Below, one piece after another: positions 1 to 6,942 of a stretch of 10,158 nt of DNA; the stretch's first letter is position 1, and every line of letters begins with the position of its first letter. This stretch comes from Candidatus Kerfeldbacteria bacterium (GTDB taxonomy: Bacteria > Patescibacteriota > Patescibacteriia > UBA9570), in contig JACQPW010000027.1 of assembly GCA_016207285.1 (NCBI GenBank), positions 1 to 10,158 on the forward strand, given 5' to 3'. Under the pieces are notes generated by a model that had not been told where the DNA came from, ran no database searches, and worked only from the letters and a program-made list of their open reading frames with translations. The translations under genes and the position numbers were made by a program.

Positions 1-442
1 CTACTAAACTGTGTTCAAAGATGCGTACGATCCAATTGACGTAAAAGTCTCGATCATAAAATAAGTAACCGCTTGAAATAGCGACTGCTTCTGGATGGGC
101 TGCAAAATCATGGACTATTTTTCTGAGCCAGTGTTTTGGAATTTCACAGTCAGCGTCAGTAGAAGCAATAATATCTCCACGAGCACTATGCCAGCCCGTC
201 GATCGAGCTGCCCCTACTCCTGGGCTGGGCTCCTTCACCACAATAATGTCGCCAAAGGTTTGAGCAATTTTGACAGTGTTATCGGTGCAGTTATTATCTA
301 CTAAAATAATTTCAAAGTCTTGGTGTGGAAAACTTTGCTCAATTAAACTGCGCAATACCCGAGCAATGGTATTTTCTTCGTTATAGGCGGGAATGACTAT
401 GGATATTTTAGGGATGCCGACGGCGGGACTTTTCTGTGACAT
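1..442 (-). CDS. GT2 family glycosyltransferase, N-terminal part (cut by window edge)
   Basis: Open frame of 147 codons from an ATG at 442 running off the left edge without a stop. The N-terminus has the GT-A family 2 pattern: a first beta strand ending in 'SIVIPAYNEE' (about residues 14-23), 'EIILVDNNCTDNT' (44-56), the donor-side segment 'PGVGAARSTGW' (74-84) and the metal/nucleotide-sugar binding DxD at 'TDADC' (residues 95-99). The family transfers sugars from nucleotide donors, usually at the cytoplasmic face of the membrane; acceptor and sugar cannot be told from this part. No membrane segment is seen in the visible portion. Its start lies 35 bp inside the end of the preceding membrane GT2 gene, so the two are probably translated together; an AGG five bases before the ATG is the only Shine-Dalgarno-like sequence. 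The C-terminal part lies outside the window. Confidence 0.9.
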   Translation of the reverse strand, partial: MSQKSPAVGIPKISIVIPAYNEENTIARVLRSLIEQSFPHQDFEIILVDNNCTDNTVKIAQTFGDIIVVKEPSPGVGAARSTGWHSARGDIIASTDADCEIPKHWLRKIVHDFAAHPEAVAISSGYLFYDRDFYVNWIVRIFEHSLV

Positions 443-1910
443 AAAAACCTAGGTATTTACCAAACATCAATCTGGTTTGGGCGTTTAAGGCTGGTAATGA
501 GCCAAACAGGATGGTGGAGAAGGGCAATAATAACCACTGAATGACCATGAAGATATAACGGGTGGCTGGGTAATGCGCTGGTCGTCGTGGCAAAATGAGG
601 GTACCAAGAATGACCGATAAAATCAAACCCACATTAGCAATCGTCAACATAATCTGCAATAACTGAGGGGCAATGGTTGCGACTGGCGCAGTGGCCTGCT
701 CAACGGTTACGAGGTGTAACGGCACGTAGCCTAAAAAGAAAATAATAATCGAAGCGGTCGCCCATGACCAATGTCCTTCTAGTTGATTCAAAACATGGCG
801 CCAGCGTTGTCGCAATGGGATAGTTTTGTTACCCCAGAAGTGCCAAATCAGAAAGGGAATATTCTCGCTCCCCCAGCCCCAGCGTTGTTGTTGTTTGAAT
901 AAATTCTTTAAACTTTTCCACAGATTGTCTGACATCACCGTATCCATATAGATGGGCATATGGAGCGGTGTGACCTGATAATGACCATCGTAATGCAGTA
1001 AGCACTGGACAAAAATGCGCGAGTCATCAGACACAACATCCTTTTGCCAAAAACCGACATCTATCAAAGCCTGCCAAGGCATGCTGTGTGACGAAAAGGT
1101 CAACAAGCGTTCCGGACGAACTTGCTCTGACATTGACCAAAACGTGGTGCCGGTAGCTGCTACCCGCATGATGGCGGGTGAATCCCAAATATTGTTACTA
1201 AACATAGGGATCGGTTGGTAGCTAGAATGCAATCGATCCGGATGACTGAGGTAGGTGTGGGTGAGGTAATACAGATATTGTTTCTCCACGCAGGAATCCA
1301 CATCGAGGACAGTCACAATAATATCGGCATAAGGAATCTGGCGTTGGTCAATGAGTGTTTTAAGCTGTTTCCCAGCCCAAGCCAAATTAGCTCCTTTGGC
1401 AGCCAGTTCACCGGCTAGTCCATCTGGGTGTTCAGTGACAACAAACGCGGCGTACTCTTGACCATAGCGCTGCTGCATGGTTTGGCCATTGCTGACACTG
1501 ACTGGAAAACGTTGTTCGGCCGCAAATACAATGATGACACGATCCTTTGCATAGTCACTTTGCGCTAGCGCTTGAAAGGTTGACTCCACTACCTGCAAAC
1601 TTTCCGATGCGTTCGGAATGAACACGATGTGGTAAATGTGACGATAGGCAGGTAACTCCTGACAGCGTTGTGCCCAATCCACCCGCATGGTGCGTTTATA
1701 TTTAACGAACGATAAGATTAAAAAACTACTCACGTAGGTTACCTTTACCATCCAATAAAAATCATAAGCCAAAATAACATAGACAATCGTCAGTGGTGTA
1801 GTGAATGTTAAAACCACGGCACCAATTAAGGTTGTCCAGGAGATCAAACCTGGCAGCATTTCGAGAGCGCGATATTTATGATAATCGTTGAACAACAACC
1901 CAGCCTTCAT
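408..1910 (-). CDS. Multi-pass membrane glycosyltransferase, GT2 (cellulose-synthase-like fold)
   Basis: About 500 aa. Two N-terminal membrane helices (about 21-66), a cytoplasmic GT-A domain (about 90-345), and about three C-terminal helices (384-401, 414-436, 453-471). Catalytic signatures are DVD at 203-205 (metal/UDP-sugar binding), SDD at 294-296 (likely the general-base region, equivalent to the ED/TED motif) and QQQRW at 340-344 (the Q/RxxRW motif of processive GT2 enzymes). 'EHPDGLAGE' followed by 'KGAN' is also typical of bacterial membrane GT2 proteins. I recognise the overall type, including 'KYLGFYVTEK' near the C-terminus, from Patescibacteria. The product is unknown; synthesis or export of a surface polysaccharide is an inference. 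I chose the ATG at 1910; a GTG at 1922 is in frame but neither has a Shine-Dalgarno. The gene overlaps the upstream permease by 35 bp and the downstream GT2 by 35 bp. Confidence 0.88.
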   Translation of the reverse strand: MKAGLLFNDYHKYRALEMLPGLISWTTLIGAVVLTFTTPLTIVYVILAYDFYWMVKVTYVSSFLILSFVKYKRTMRVDWAQRCQELPAYRHIYHIVFIPNASESLQVVESTFQALAQSDYAKDRVIIVFAAEQRFPVSVSNGQTMQQRYGQEYAAFVVTEHPDGLAGELAAKGANLAWAGKQLKTLIDQRQIPYADIIVTVLDVDSCVEKQYLYYLTHTYLSHPDRLHSSYQPIPMFSNNIWDSPAIMRVAATGTTFWSMSEQVRPERLLTFSSHSMPWQALIDVGFWQKDVVSDDSRIFVQCLLHYDGHYQVTPLHMPIYMDTVMSDNLWKSLKNLFKQQQRWGWGSENIPFLIWHFWGNKTIPLRQRWRHVLNQLEGHWSWATASIIIFFLGYVPLHLVTVEQATAPVATIAPQLLQIMLTIANVGLILSVILGTLILPRRPAHYPATRYIFMVIQWLLLPFSTILFGSLPALNAQTRLMFGKYLGFYVTEKSRRRHP

Positions 1911-3042
1911 AGGCGATGCCACCGATAAAAATAAGATACGTTAAGACATGTAAAATCCGGGATTGGGTGACTGTAAATTCTGATGGGCGGTGATGTACAA
2001 TCCGCAACCGGCGATGCATCTGCATGATCATGATCCCCTCCAAACCACCGACCAAGGCACCGGATATCCCTAAAATTTCAATAAAGCTTAACCAATTAAA
2101 GATCAACATCAACAGCGGCGGGATGATCGTGGCCGCCCAAGCCAGGGTTGGTCGCATGTGAAAATCAAATTGATACACTTCGCGCAGCACCAGACCCAAT
2201 ACTAAAAAGGAAGTAGTCATAGTGACACAGCCGAATAGCGATCCGATGAGCAATGCCCACGGCCCTAGTACTTGGCCTAGACCAGCCACGGCGCTTTCGG
2301 TGGTGCCACTACCGGTGATACCAACCGCTACCGTAGCAAAAATTGCATAAATCACAATCGGAACAATCGATCCAATTAAAATAGCTTGTTTCAAACCAGA
2401 TAAGCGTTGCCGCAGCACGTTCTTCATGTCCGGCACCGCCGAGGCGGCCGCTAACGCAAACAGCACTACGCCATACGGCAAGAATAAGCCAGCCGGATTT
2501 ACTAATTGATAATTGCTGGTTACCACGTGTGGTAATCCAAGCACGATTAAGCTGACTACTAAGGTCAGCATAATCAGCATCATCATTTTCTCAATTACGG
2601 TCACCGCGCGTAGACCAATACCCAAAGCACAGGATACCAGTGTAAAGTAGACCAAACCGAGTTGTAGGCGGGTGAACGGTAACCAATCTCCCAGTAGGCC
2701 GTACAGTAAATTACTCACTTCAACGGCATAAGCCGATAAAGCACCGTAAAAACCAACACACGTGGCTAACAGGGCCACTATTTTCCAGCGCTGACCTAAA
2801 TAACGTTCCACATAGGCCACTAATTGGTGGTCACCCTCTGTACTCAATACCACCTCGCCGTAGGCTAAGTTGACTAACGCCAGCACGCTACCCAACCCGA
2901 GCACATAGCCCAAACCGACCAACACACCAGCTCGGGAAAACACGTACGGTAACGCAAAAATACCTGCTCCCACAGCCGTTCCCACCATCAGAGCAACGGC
3001 ACCAAATAGCGAACTGGGCTGCCTAGAAGTCCGCGTCTTCAT
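1876..3042 (-). CDS. Amino acid permease (AAAP / Trp-Tyr permease-like, APC superfamily)
   Basis: 388 aa, very hydrophobic, about 11 predicted membrane helices. The first helix carries 'GTAVGAGIFALPYVF' (about 21-35), the unwound substrate-binding GxG segment of APC-fold amino acid transporters. A later 'LPYGVVLFALAAASAVPD' is the matching sixth-helix region of the AAAP / aromatic amino acid permease group. It should import one or more amino acids by ion symport; the substrate is not visible. An importer fits the amino-acid auxotrophy usual for Patescibacteria (inference). The ATG at 3042 lies 20 bp inside the lipoprotein gene, with an AAGAG at 7 nt spacing. The 3' end overlaps the next glycosyltransferase. 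Length is typical for the family, with no sign of decay. Confidence 0.88.
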   Translation of the reverse strand: MKTRTSRQPSSLFGAVALMVGTAVGAGIFALPYVFSRAGVLVGLGYVLGLGSVLALVNLAYGEVVLSTEGDHQLVAYVERYLGQRWKIVALLATCVGFYGALSAYAVEVSNLLYGLLGDWLPFTRLQLGLVYFTLVSCALGIGLRAVTVIEKMMMLIMLTLVVSLIVLGLPHVVTSNYQLVNPAGLFLPYGVVLFALAAASAVPDMKNVLRQRLSGLKQAILIGSIVPIVIYAIFATVAVGITGSGTTESAVAGLGQVLGPWALLIGSLFGCVTMTTSFLVLGLVLREVYQFDFHMRPTLAWAATIIPPLLMLIFNWLSFIEILGISGALVGGLEGIMIMQMHRRLRIVHHRPSEFTVTQSRILHVLTYLIFIGGIAYEGWVVVQRLS

Positions 3043-3526
3043 TCTCCAGCTCTTGCAACTGTTCAGCGGTCAAGGCCGGTTCATACACTAGTTCATATTC
3101 GACGATGGCTTGGTCATCATAACTGGTGAAATAGACCGTCATAATTTCTGGATTGGCATCATCACCTTTAATGTACTCCATGTAATCTGTCGCCTCTTCA
3201 GAATTACTCCAACCAGCGGCCGTTAACGCAGTATTAAAATAAGCGCGCACCGCTTCCATGTCATCAGTTGTTTGGTAGGTCACGTCGGTTTCGTAATCAT
3301 TGCTGGAATAGTAGCTGCGCACCGAGGCTGGGTAGCGCTCTACCATGGTCAGATCTTTACCATAGACATCAGCCGTCACCACATCCACTACGTCTTCATC
3401 AAAGTAAAGATCGCTGCTGTCAATATCATCTGTAGTATCATCGGCTGGTTCTACCACGGTTGTATTGAGACAACCACCGCCAACTGCCAATAGGGCTAAA
3501 ATGCCGAGAGCCAAGTAACGTTTCAT
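3023..3526 (-). CDS. Small secreted lipoprotein of unknown function
   Basis: 167 aa from the chosen ATG. MKRY is followed by a hydrophobic stretch and 'LLAVGGGC' (Cys19), a slightly unusual lipobox (Gly rather than Leu at -3) for lipid attachment. An acidic, Thr/Asp-rich linker (about 20-45) follows, then a compact domain with 'RYPASV...Y' (around 66), 'VTYQTTDDMEAVRAYF' (about 83-98), 'AAGW' and alternating beta strands to the C-terminus. This YP...T-D-V...GW pattern recurs in bacterial envelope proteins of unknown function; I cannot assign an activity. The frame is open further upstream to a TTG at 3568, but that codon lies inside the promoter -10 region, so the true start is the ATG at 3526 or the one at 3532. 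It is the first gene of the overlapping permease-glycosyltransferase operon. Confidence 0.8.
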   Translation of the reverse strand: MKRYLALGILALLAVGGGCLNTTVVEPADDTTDDIDSSDLYFDEDVVDVVTADVYGKDLTMVERYPASVRSYYSSNDYETDVTYQTTDDMEAVRAYFNTALTAAGWSNSEEATDYMEYIKGDDANPEIMTVYFTSYDDQAIVEYELVYEPALTAEQLQELENEDADF

Positions 3527-3558
3527 GTACATAAATATTAATAATCTAGAATGGTAGT

Positions 3559-3587
3559 AGTATATCAAGCACTCGGTCGCTAGGCAA
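3559..3587 (-). promoter_or_regulatory. Sigma70-type promoter for the lipoprotein-permease-glycosyltransferase operon
   Basis: On the minus strand TTGCCT (3582-3587), a 17 bp spacer and TATACT (3559-3564), with an upstream TG giving an extended -10 (TGATATACT). The predicted transcription start is near 3552, giving a leader of about 20-26 nt to the ATGs at 3532/3526 with no clear Shine-Dalgarno. A weaker overlapping alternative (TTGATA, 16 bp, GATTAT) would end 8 nt before the ATG at 3532 and yield a leaderless message. The -35 element lies only a few bases after the stop of the preceding gene. Confidence 0.6.
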
Positions 3588-3589
3588 CC

Positions 3590-4687
3590 TTATTCACTGG
3601 GTAAGGTAATGGTGCCTGAGGTGGGCACAATAGAGATCCAAATTTGTCCGCGATTAAGGGCCAAACGGTTACCGTCAGCATCACGGAAAATAGTCCGGCT
3701 AGAACGATCGACTTTCCCCCAAGTGCCTTCTGTGACCAGGCCATCTTGTGCCAGATAGAGTTTACCACTACCGGTTAGATCGTAGTTTACCCGACCTTCG
3801 TCCCCGGCTAAAATCGCCGCTGGTACGATTTGGACAATCACTGTTTTGGGCGACAACACCTCACCATCAACAGCATCGGTTTGGGTTTCGCCACCGTTGG
3901 CTCGGTCGTAACTATTCGTTTTTGGATTGTAGGTGTAGTCTACGGCGTACAATGGTCCCGACCCAAAATCAATCTGTAACGGTTCTACTGTCGGGTCGTT
4001 GACGGGTGTATCTTCTTTAAACAGCCACGGTTCATAGGTTGGCTCAGCCTCAGTTAAGCCTTTCGCTTCGCGGGCCTTCGTGAGCAGTTCACCACTGGTA
4101 AATAAGTTGTGCGGAGCCACCAAGGTTCCATCACGAAAAAAGAAGCGCGCGTCCACTCCCAAGCCAGACAAATCTTTAACCGCTAAGCCATCAACCGCTT
4201 CTAAGGCTTCTGGACTACCACCAGCATGGCCAAACAGGGCATCGTATTCGGAGCTGAATTCAAGATAGGTTGGCCGAGCACTACGGATTGGACCAATTTT
4301 ATTTGGCAGCTCACCAGCAAACAGTGCCAGAAAGCGTGTAATGCCACCTTCGACAGGTAGTTCATAGATGACTTGGGCAGAGCCTAAACCAGACTGTGGT
4401 CGCACTCCACCAAAGGCGGCATTTTCAATCATCAAGGCAATCGGCCAGGTATTTTCTGTACCAGCACTCACTAAGACGCCATCACTATGACGTGACACCA
4501 ATACGTCAGTGGTCGCTGCAACCGCCTCGGCAGCTATAATTGTATTGGCACGTTCAATGGTTTGGGCCGATGTGCCAATGGCCGCTGGTTGAGTGAGGCT
4601 CCACCATACCCCCAGCCAGACCGTAACTGCTCCGCACACTAATCCGCCGGCGCTGATCCCTAGTTTTGCATTGAGCGATAATGACAT
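3590..4687 (-). CDS. DUF3048 (YerB-like) membrane-anchored protein, second copy
   Basis: 365 aa. A hydrophobic segment near the N-terminus (about 9-31) acts as signal anchor; the cysteine in it (GLVC) does not form a proper lipobox. A Thr/Ala-rich linker is followed by the DUF3048 N-terminal domain from about residue 80: 'WPIALMIEN' (81-89), 'VRPQSGL', 'EGGITRF' (113-119), 'GPIRSAR' (132-138), 'GHAGGSPEAL' (153-162) and 'APHNLFTS'. The smaller C-terminal DUF3048_C beta domain (about 265-365) ends 'WISIVPTSG'. The family is named after Bacillus YerB, an extracytoplasmic lipoprotein; no enzymatic activity is established to my knowledge. It starts 7 bp after the stop of a paralogue with the same architecture, so it is a tandem duplicate in the same operon. 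No Shine-Dalgarno is visible before the ATG. Confidence 0.9.
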   Translation of the reverse strand: MSLSLNAKLGISAGGLVCGAVTVWLGVWWSLTQPAAIGTSAQTIERANTIIAAEAVAATTDVLVSRHSDGVLVSAGTENTWPIALMIENAAFGGVRPQSGLGSAQVIYELPVEGGITRFLALFAGELPNKIGPIRSARPTYLEFSSEYDALFGHAGGSPEALEAVDGLAVKDLSGLGVDARFFFRDGTLVAPHNLFTSGELLTKAREAKGLTEAEPTYEPWLFKEDTPVNDPTVEPLQIDFGSGPLYAVDYTYNPKTNSYDRANGGETQTDAVDGEVLSPKTVIVQIVPAAILAGDEGRVNYDLTGSGKLYLAQDGLVTEGTWGKVDRSSRTIFRDADGNRLALNRGQIWISIVPTSGTITLPSE

Positions 4688-4694
4688 AGCTTGA

Positions 4695-5819
4695 TTAATA
4701 AGTTACGGATGTATCGGTGGGGACGATTTCGATCCAGGTTGGTCCAGTGTTAAACTGCCACTCACTGCCAGTGGCATCCGTAAATACAGTGCGTTGACCA
4801 CGTTCGGGTTTACTCCACTTCCCCACTTTGACTTCCCCATCTTGAAACAGCAAGGCATCACCTTCACCGCGTGTCACCATATCCAGCCGTCCAGTGGCAG
4901 CTTCTAAGACTGTGGTTTCCACTCGCTGCACAACAATATTGCGGGCTGATAATTGAGTGTTGGTATTCGCATCAAAGTGAGCCTGACCACCATTCCAACG
5001 TAAGTAGCTGTTTGTGGTCGGATCATAACGCCACTCGACGGCATAATCAGCAGTTGAATAGGATAGCTGAATTGATGCGACCACGTTTGGCCAATCCCCT
5101 GACGGTGGATCAGTCTTAAACACATACGGTTGATAACTGCCGGGTTGGGTATCTAAGGCCAGATCACGCAGAGCATAATTCAGTAGTTCAGAACTGGAAA
5201 ACAAATTATGGGGAGCACTAATCGCAGCATCACGATAATAGTAGGCTGCATTATAAAACTGATTGAGATCGGTTATATAATCAGAACTATCCGTCACACC
5301 GAGGGCTTGCGGACTACCACCCACATAGGCATAGATACCACCATATTCCTCTGCCCAGTCGACAAAATAATGTCGAGCACTACGCACCGGGCCAACTTTG
5401 GCGATGGCATCTGCCGTCGTGTACACCGCCATAAAGCGAGTAATACCACCTTCAGCTAAGGCTTCATAGACAACACCGGCAGCACTTAACCCAAATTGCG
5501 GGCGAATATCCACTAAGTTTTCAATCATCACTGCAATTGGAAAACGGTTACTGGCTTGGCTCGCCACCGTCACACCATCCAATACCCGTGGTAGTTCGGC
5601 ACTGACATCGGCACTGATTTGTATCGTGGTTGGTTGATCAGCAATCGTAGTTACGGGCGTCCCAGTCCAGGGCAATTTTCCATAATAGCTGAGTCCGGCA
5701 TATAATCCAGCCAACACCACGCTGAGGAGCAGAACACAAAGTAGCAGTATTCTGACTGGTCGATTTTTACGTAAAGACCACCAGCGGTCTTTGATTTTTT
5801 CTGACCAACTGCTCTCCAT
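4695..5819 (-). CDS. DUF3048 (YerB-like) membrane-anchored protein, first copy
   Basis: 374 aa. A short basic cytoplasmic N-terminus (WWSLRKNRPVR) precedes one membrane helix (about 23-45). An extracytoplasmic linker and the DUF3048 domain follow: 'RFPIAVMIEN' (92-101), 'IRPQFGL', 'EGGITRF' (123-129), 'GPVRSAR' (143-149), 'YVGGSPQAL' (165-173), 'SAPHNLFSS', and a C-terminal DUF3048_C domain with 'FQDGEVKVGKWSKP' and 'WIEIVPTD'. The His seen before GGSP in the second copy (GHAGGSP) is Tyr here. The frame is open upstream to 5876 inside the L25 gene, but the ATG at 5819 is preferred: it lies 4 bp after the L25 stop, has an AGG at 4 nt spacing, and begins directly before the basic/TM segment. 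Function unknown; an envelope or wall-related role is inferred from the anchor and neighbours. Confidence 0.9.
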   Translation of the reverse strand: MESSWSEKIKDRWWSLRKNRPVRILLLCVLLLSVVLAGLYAGLSYYGKLPWTGTPVTTIADQPTTIQISADVSAELPRVLDGVTVASQASNRFPIAVMIENLVDIRPQFGLSAAGVVYEALAEGGITRFMAVYTTADAIAKVGPVRSARHYFVDWAEEYGGIYAYVGGSPQALGVTDSSDYITDLNQFYNAAYYYRDAAISAPHNLFSSSELLNYALRDLALDTQPGSYQPYVFKTDPPSGDWPNVVASIQLSYSTADYAVEWRYDPTTNSYLRWNGGQAHFDANTNTQLSARNIVVQRVETTVLEAATGRLDMVTRGEGDALLFQDGEVKVGKWSKPERGQRTVFTDATGSEWQFNTGPTWIEIVPTDTSVTY

Positions 5820-5823
5820 ACGC

Positions 5824-6537
5824 CTATTTTGAGGCCTTGTCTTTACTATCCTTAGTTTCTTTATTATCTTTAACACCTTCAGCCGCTGCCTCTTCAGTCG
5901 TTGGTTTCACAACTCCCTCTACCTTCGAAACATCTTCAGTGACCGTTTGGTTTAAGGCAGCTAATTCTTCATCGGTGCGAGGTGCTGCGACGGCTGCGAG
6001 AATGTCATCGGCACCATCCGTAATGATTACCCCATCAGGCAAGGCCAAATCTTTCACTTTGATATTATCCGTGAAGGTGGCTAAATTACTAATATCAATC
6101 GTTAGTTCTTTCACTAATTTACTGGGCAAACACTTAATGGTGACATGATCTTTATTTCTAATAAACGTACCACCCAGGGCTTTTACTGCTGGTGCTTCAC
6201 CAGTGAAGACCAACATGGCTTGTGAAGTAATTTCCTCATCCATTTTTACAGCATAGAAATCAACGTGCTCAATGGCGTCGGTCAAGTTATTAAGCGATAA
6301 TTCATGAATGACAACTGGCACCATGTTGCCACCATCAATCGACAAATTGATTAAGCTGCCGCGTCCGGCATCCGCGTAGACTTTACTTAAGGCATCGAGG
6401 TCAAGCTGAAGACTACGGTTTTTGACACCGTGGCCATAGACAACGCCTGGGATAATACTTTGGTTACGTAAACCGGCAACGCCTTTACCGGTGACTGTCC
6501 GGGTTTGCGCCTGCAACGAGAAGGTCTGGTCGGGCAT
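5824..6537 (-). CDS. rplY: 50S ribosomal protein L25 / general stress protein Ctc, long form
   Basis: 237 aa, the two-domain CTC/TL5 form. The N-terminal L25 domain (about 1-95) contains 'GKGVAGLRNQSIIPGVVYG' (18-36), the characteristic 5S-rRNA-binding start, and ends with 'HVDFYAV'. The C-terminal TL5 beta domain (about 98-185) includes 'GEAPAVKALGGTF'. A tail of roughly 45 residues is rich in Glu, Lys, Ala and Asp and ends 'KDSKDKASK'; such low-complexity tails are common in the long form. It binds 5S rRNA in the large subunit central protuberance. The ATG at 6535-6537 has no Shine-Dalgarno and instead follows a 12-nt pyrimidine run. It lies 14 bp downstream of the zinc-ribbon gene and 4 bp upstream of the first DUF3048 gene, so it is probably transcribed from the promoter at 6914-6942. 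Confidence 0.93.
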   Translation of the reverse strand: MPDQTFSLQAQTRTVTGKGVAGLRNQSIIPGVVYGHGVKNRSLQLDLDALSKVYADAGRGSLINLSIDGGNMVPVVIHELSLNNLTDAIEHVDFYAVKMDEEITSQAMLVFTGEAPAVKALGGTFIRNKDHVTIKCLPSKLVKELTIDISNLATFTDNIKVKDLALPDGVIITDGADDILAAVAAPRTDEELAALNQTVTEDVSKVEGVVKPTTEEAAAEGVKDNKETKDSKDKASK

Positions 6538-6551
6538 AAGGAAGGAAAGAA

Positions 6552-6905
6552 TTAACGATTAATTGCTAAGAGATCTCCACTAGCGGAAGGCTGCTGTAGC
6601 CAAGCATGGAGGCTGAACAGGTCATCTTCAGTCAACTCAGTAGCCTGTTGGAATTTGACCGCATCGGCTGGGGTTAAATCCGTGATCAGACCGATGGAGC
6701 TGATAAGTGGCCCGGTGCTAAATAGTAGTGCAACTACGGAACCTTGGCAAGTCCGGCAACGCACATGGACTAATTCCGCATTATTGCTCTCATTGATCAC
6801 TACACTATCTAATTGACTGGCGAGAGCCCGACAATGGGGACAAAGTGACAGCAATTTACCAAGCGCCTCTTGTTTTAAGGCCGGATTTAGTCCAGAAGGG
6901 TGCAT
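6552..6905 (-). CDS. Conserved zinc-ribbon protein of unknown function
   Basis: 117 aa, soluble, no signal or membrane segment. Two cysteine pairs, CPHC (22-25) and CRTC (50-53), are 24 residues apart and form a probable treble-clef or zinc-ribbon site. The C-terminal part contains 'GLITDLTPADAVKF' (about 72-85) and an acidic helix 'LTEDDLFSLHAWL', likely a helical tail. I recognise the pattern (CxxC, CxxC, then TDLT..D..KF and DD...LH..L) as a Patescibacteria-type hypothetical family, but know of no assigned function. It leads an operon with L25 and two DUF3048 genes, so a nucleic-acid- or ribosome-related role is possible but speculative. A promoter ends 8 nt before its ATG, predicting a leaderless or nearly leaderless mRNA. 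Confidence 0.85.
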   Translation of the reverse strand: MHPSGLNPALKQEALGKLLSLCPHCRALASQLDSVVINESNNAELVHVRCRTCQGSVVALLFSTGPLISSIGLITDLTPADAVKFQQATELTEDDLFSLHAWLQQPSASGDLLAINR

Positions 6906-6913
6906 ACGCCTAG

Positions 6914-6942
6914 ACTGTACAATAAAACCATGCCAGCGTCAA
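6914..6942 (-). promoter_or_regulatory. Promoter for the zinc-ribbon / L25 / DUF3048 operon, nearly leaderless
   Basis: On the minus strand TTGACG (6937-6942), exactly 17 bp, then TACAGT (6914-6919). The -35 matches the consensus at 5 of 6 positions and the -10 at 4 of 6. Only 8 bases separate the -10 from the ATG at 6905, placing the transcription start at about 6905-6907. The -35 overlaps the TGA stop of the rodA-like gene, so the operon boundary is packed into the coding end. Confidence 0.55.

Noticed and set aside
3527..3568. Longer N-terminus for the lipoprotein from a TTG at 3568.
   Set aside because: It would put extra charged and aromatic residues before a signal peptide and place the start codon inside the promoter -10 element.
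4616..4645. Possible lipobox in the second DUF3048 protein (GLVC within the N-terminal hydrophobic segment).
   Set aside because: Val precedes the Cys instead of Gly/Ala/Ser, and the hydrophobic stretch continues past it, so it is a signal anchor rather than a lipoprotein signal.
5820..5876. Longer N-terminus (19 extra residues) for the first DUF3048 protein.
   Set aside because: It overlaps the L25 coding end and is encoded by the complementary reading of the Lys-rich tail; the ATG at 5819 has better spacing and context.
5837..6148. A 103-codon plus-strand frame opposite the L25 tail.
   Set aside because: It is the Ser/Leu/Ala-rich antisense shadow of the Lys/Glu/Ala codons of L25, with no promoter and no recognisable motif.
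6939..6941. TGA at the end of the rodA-like gene as a recoded glycine codon (code 25).
   Set aside because: The protein ends at the expected family position; continued translation would only run into the promoter and the next gene.
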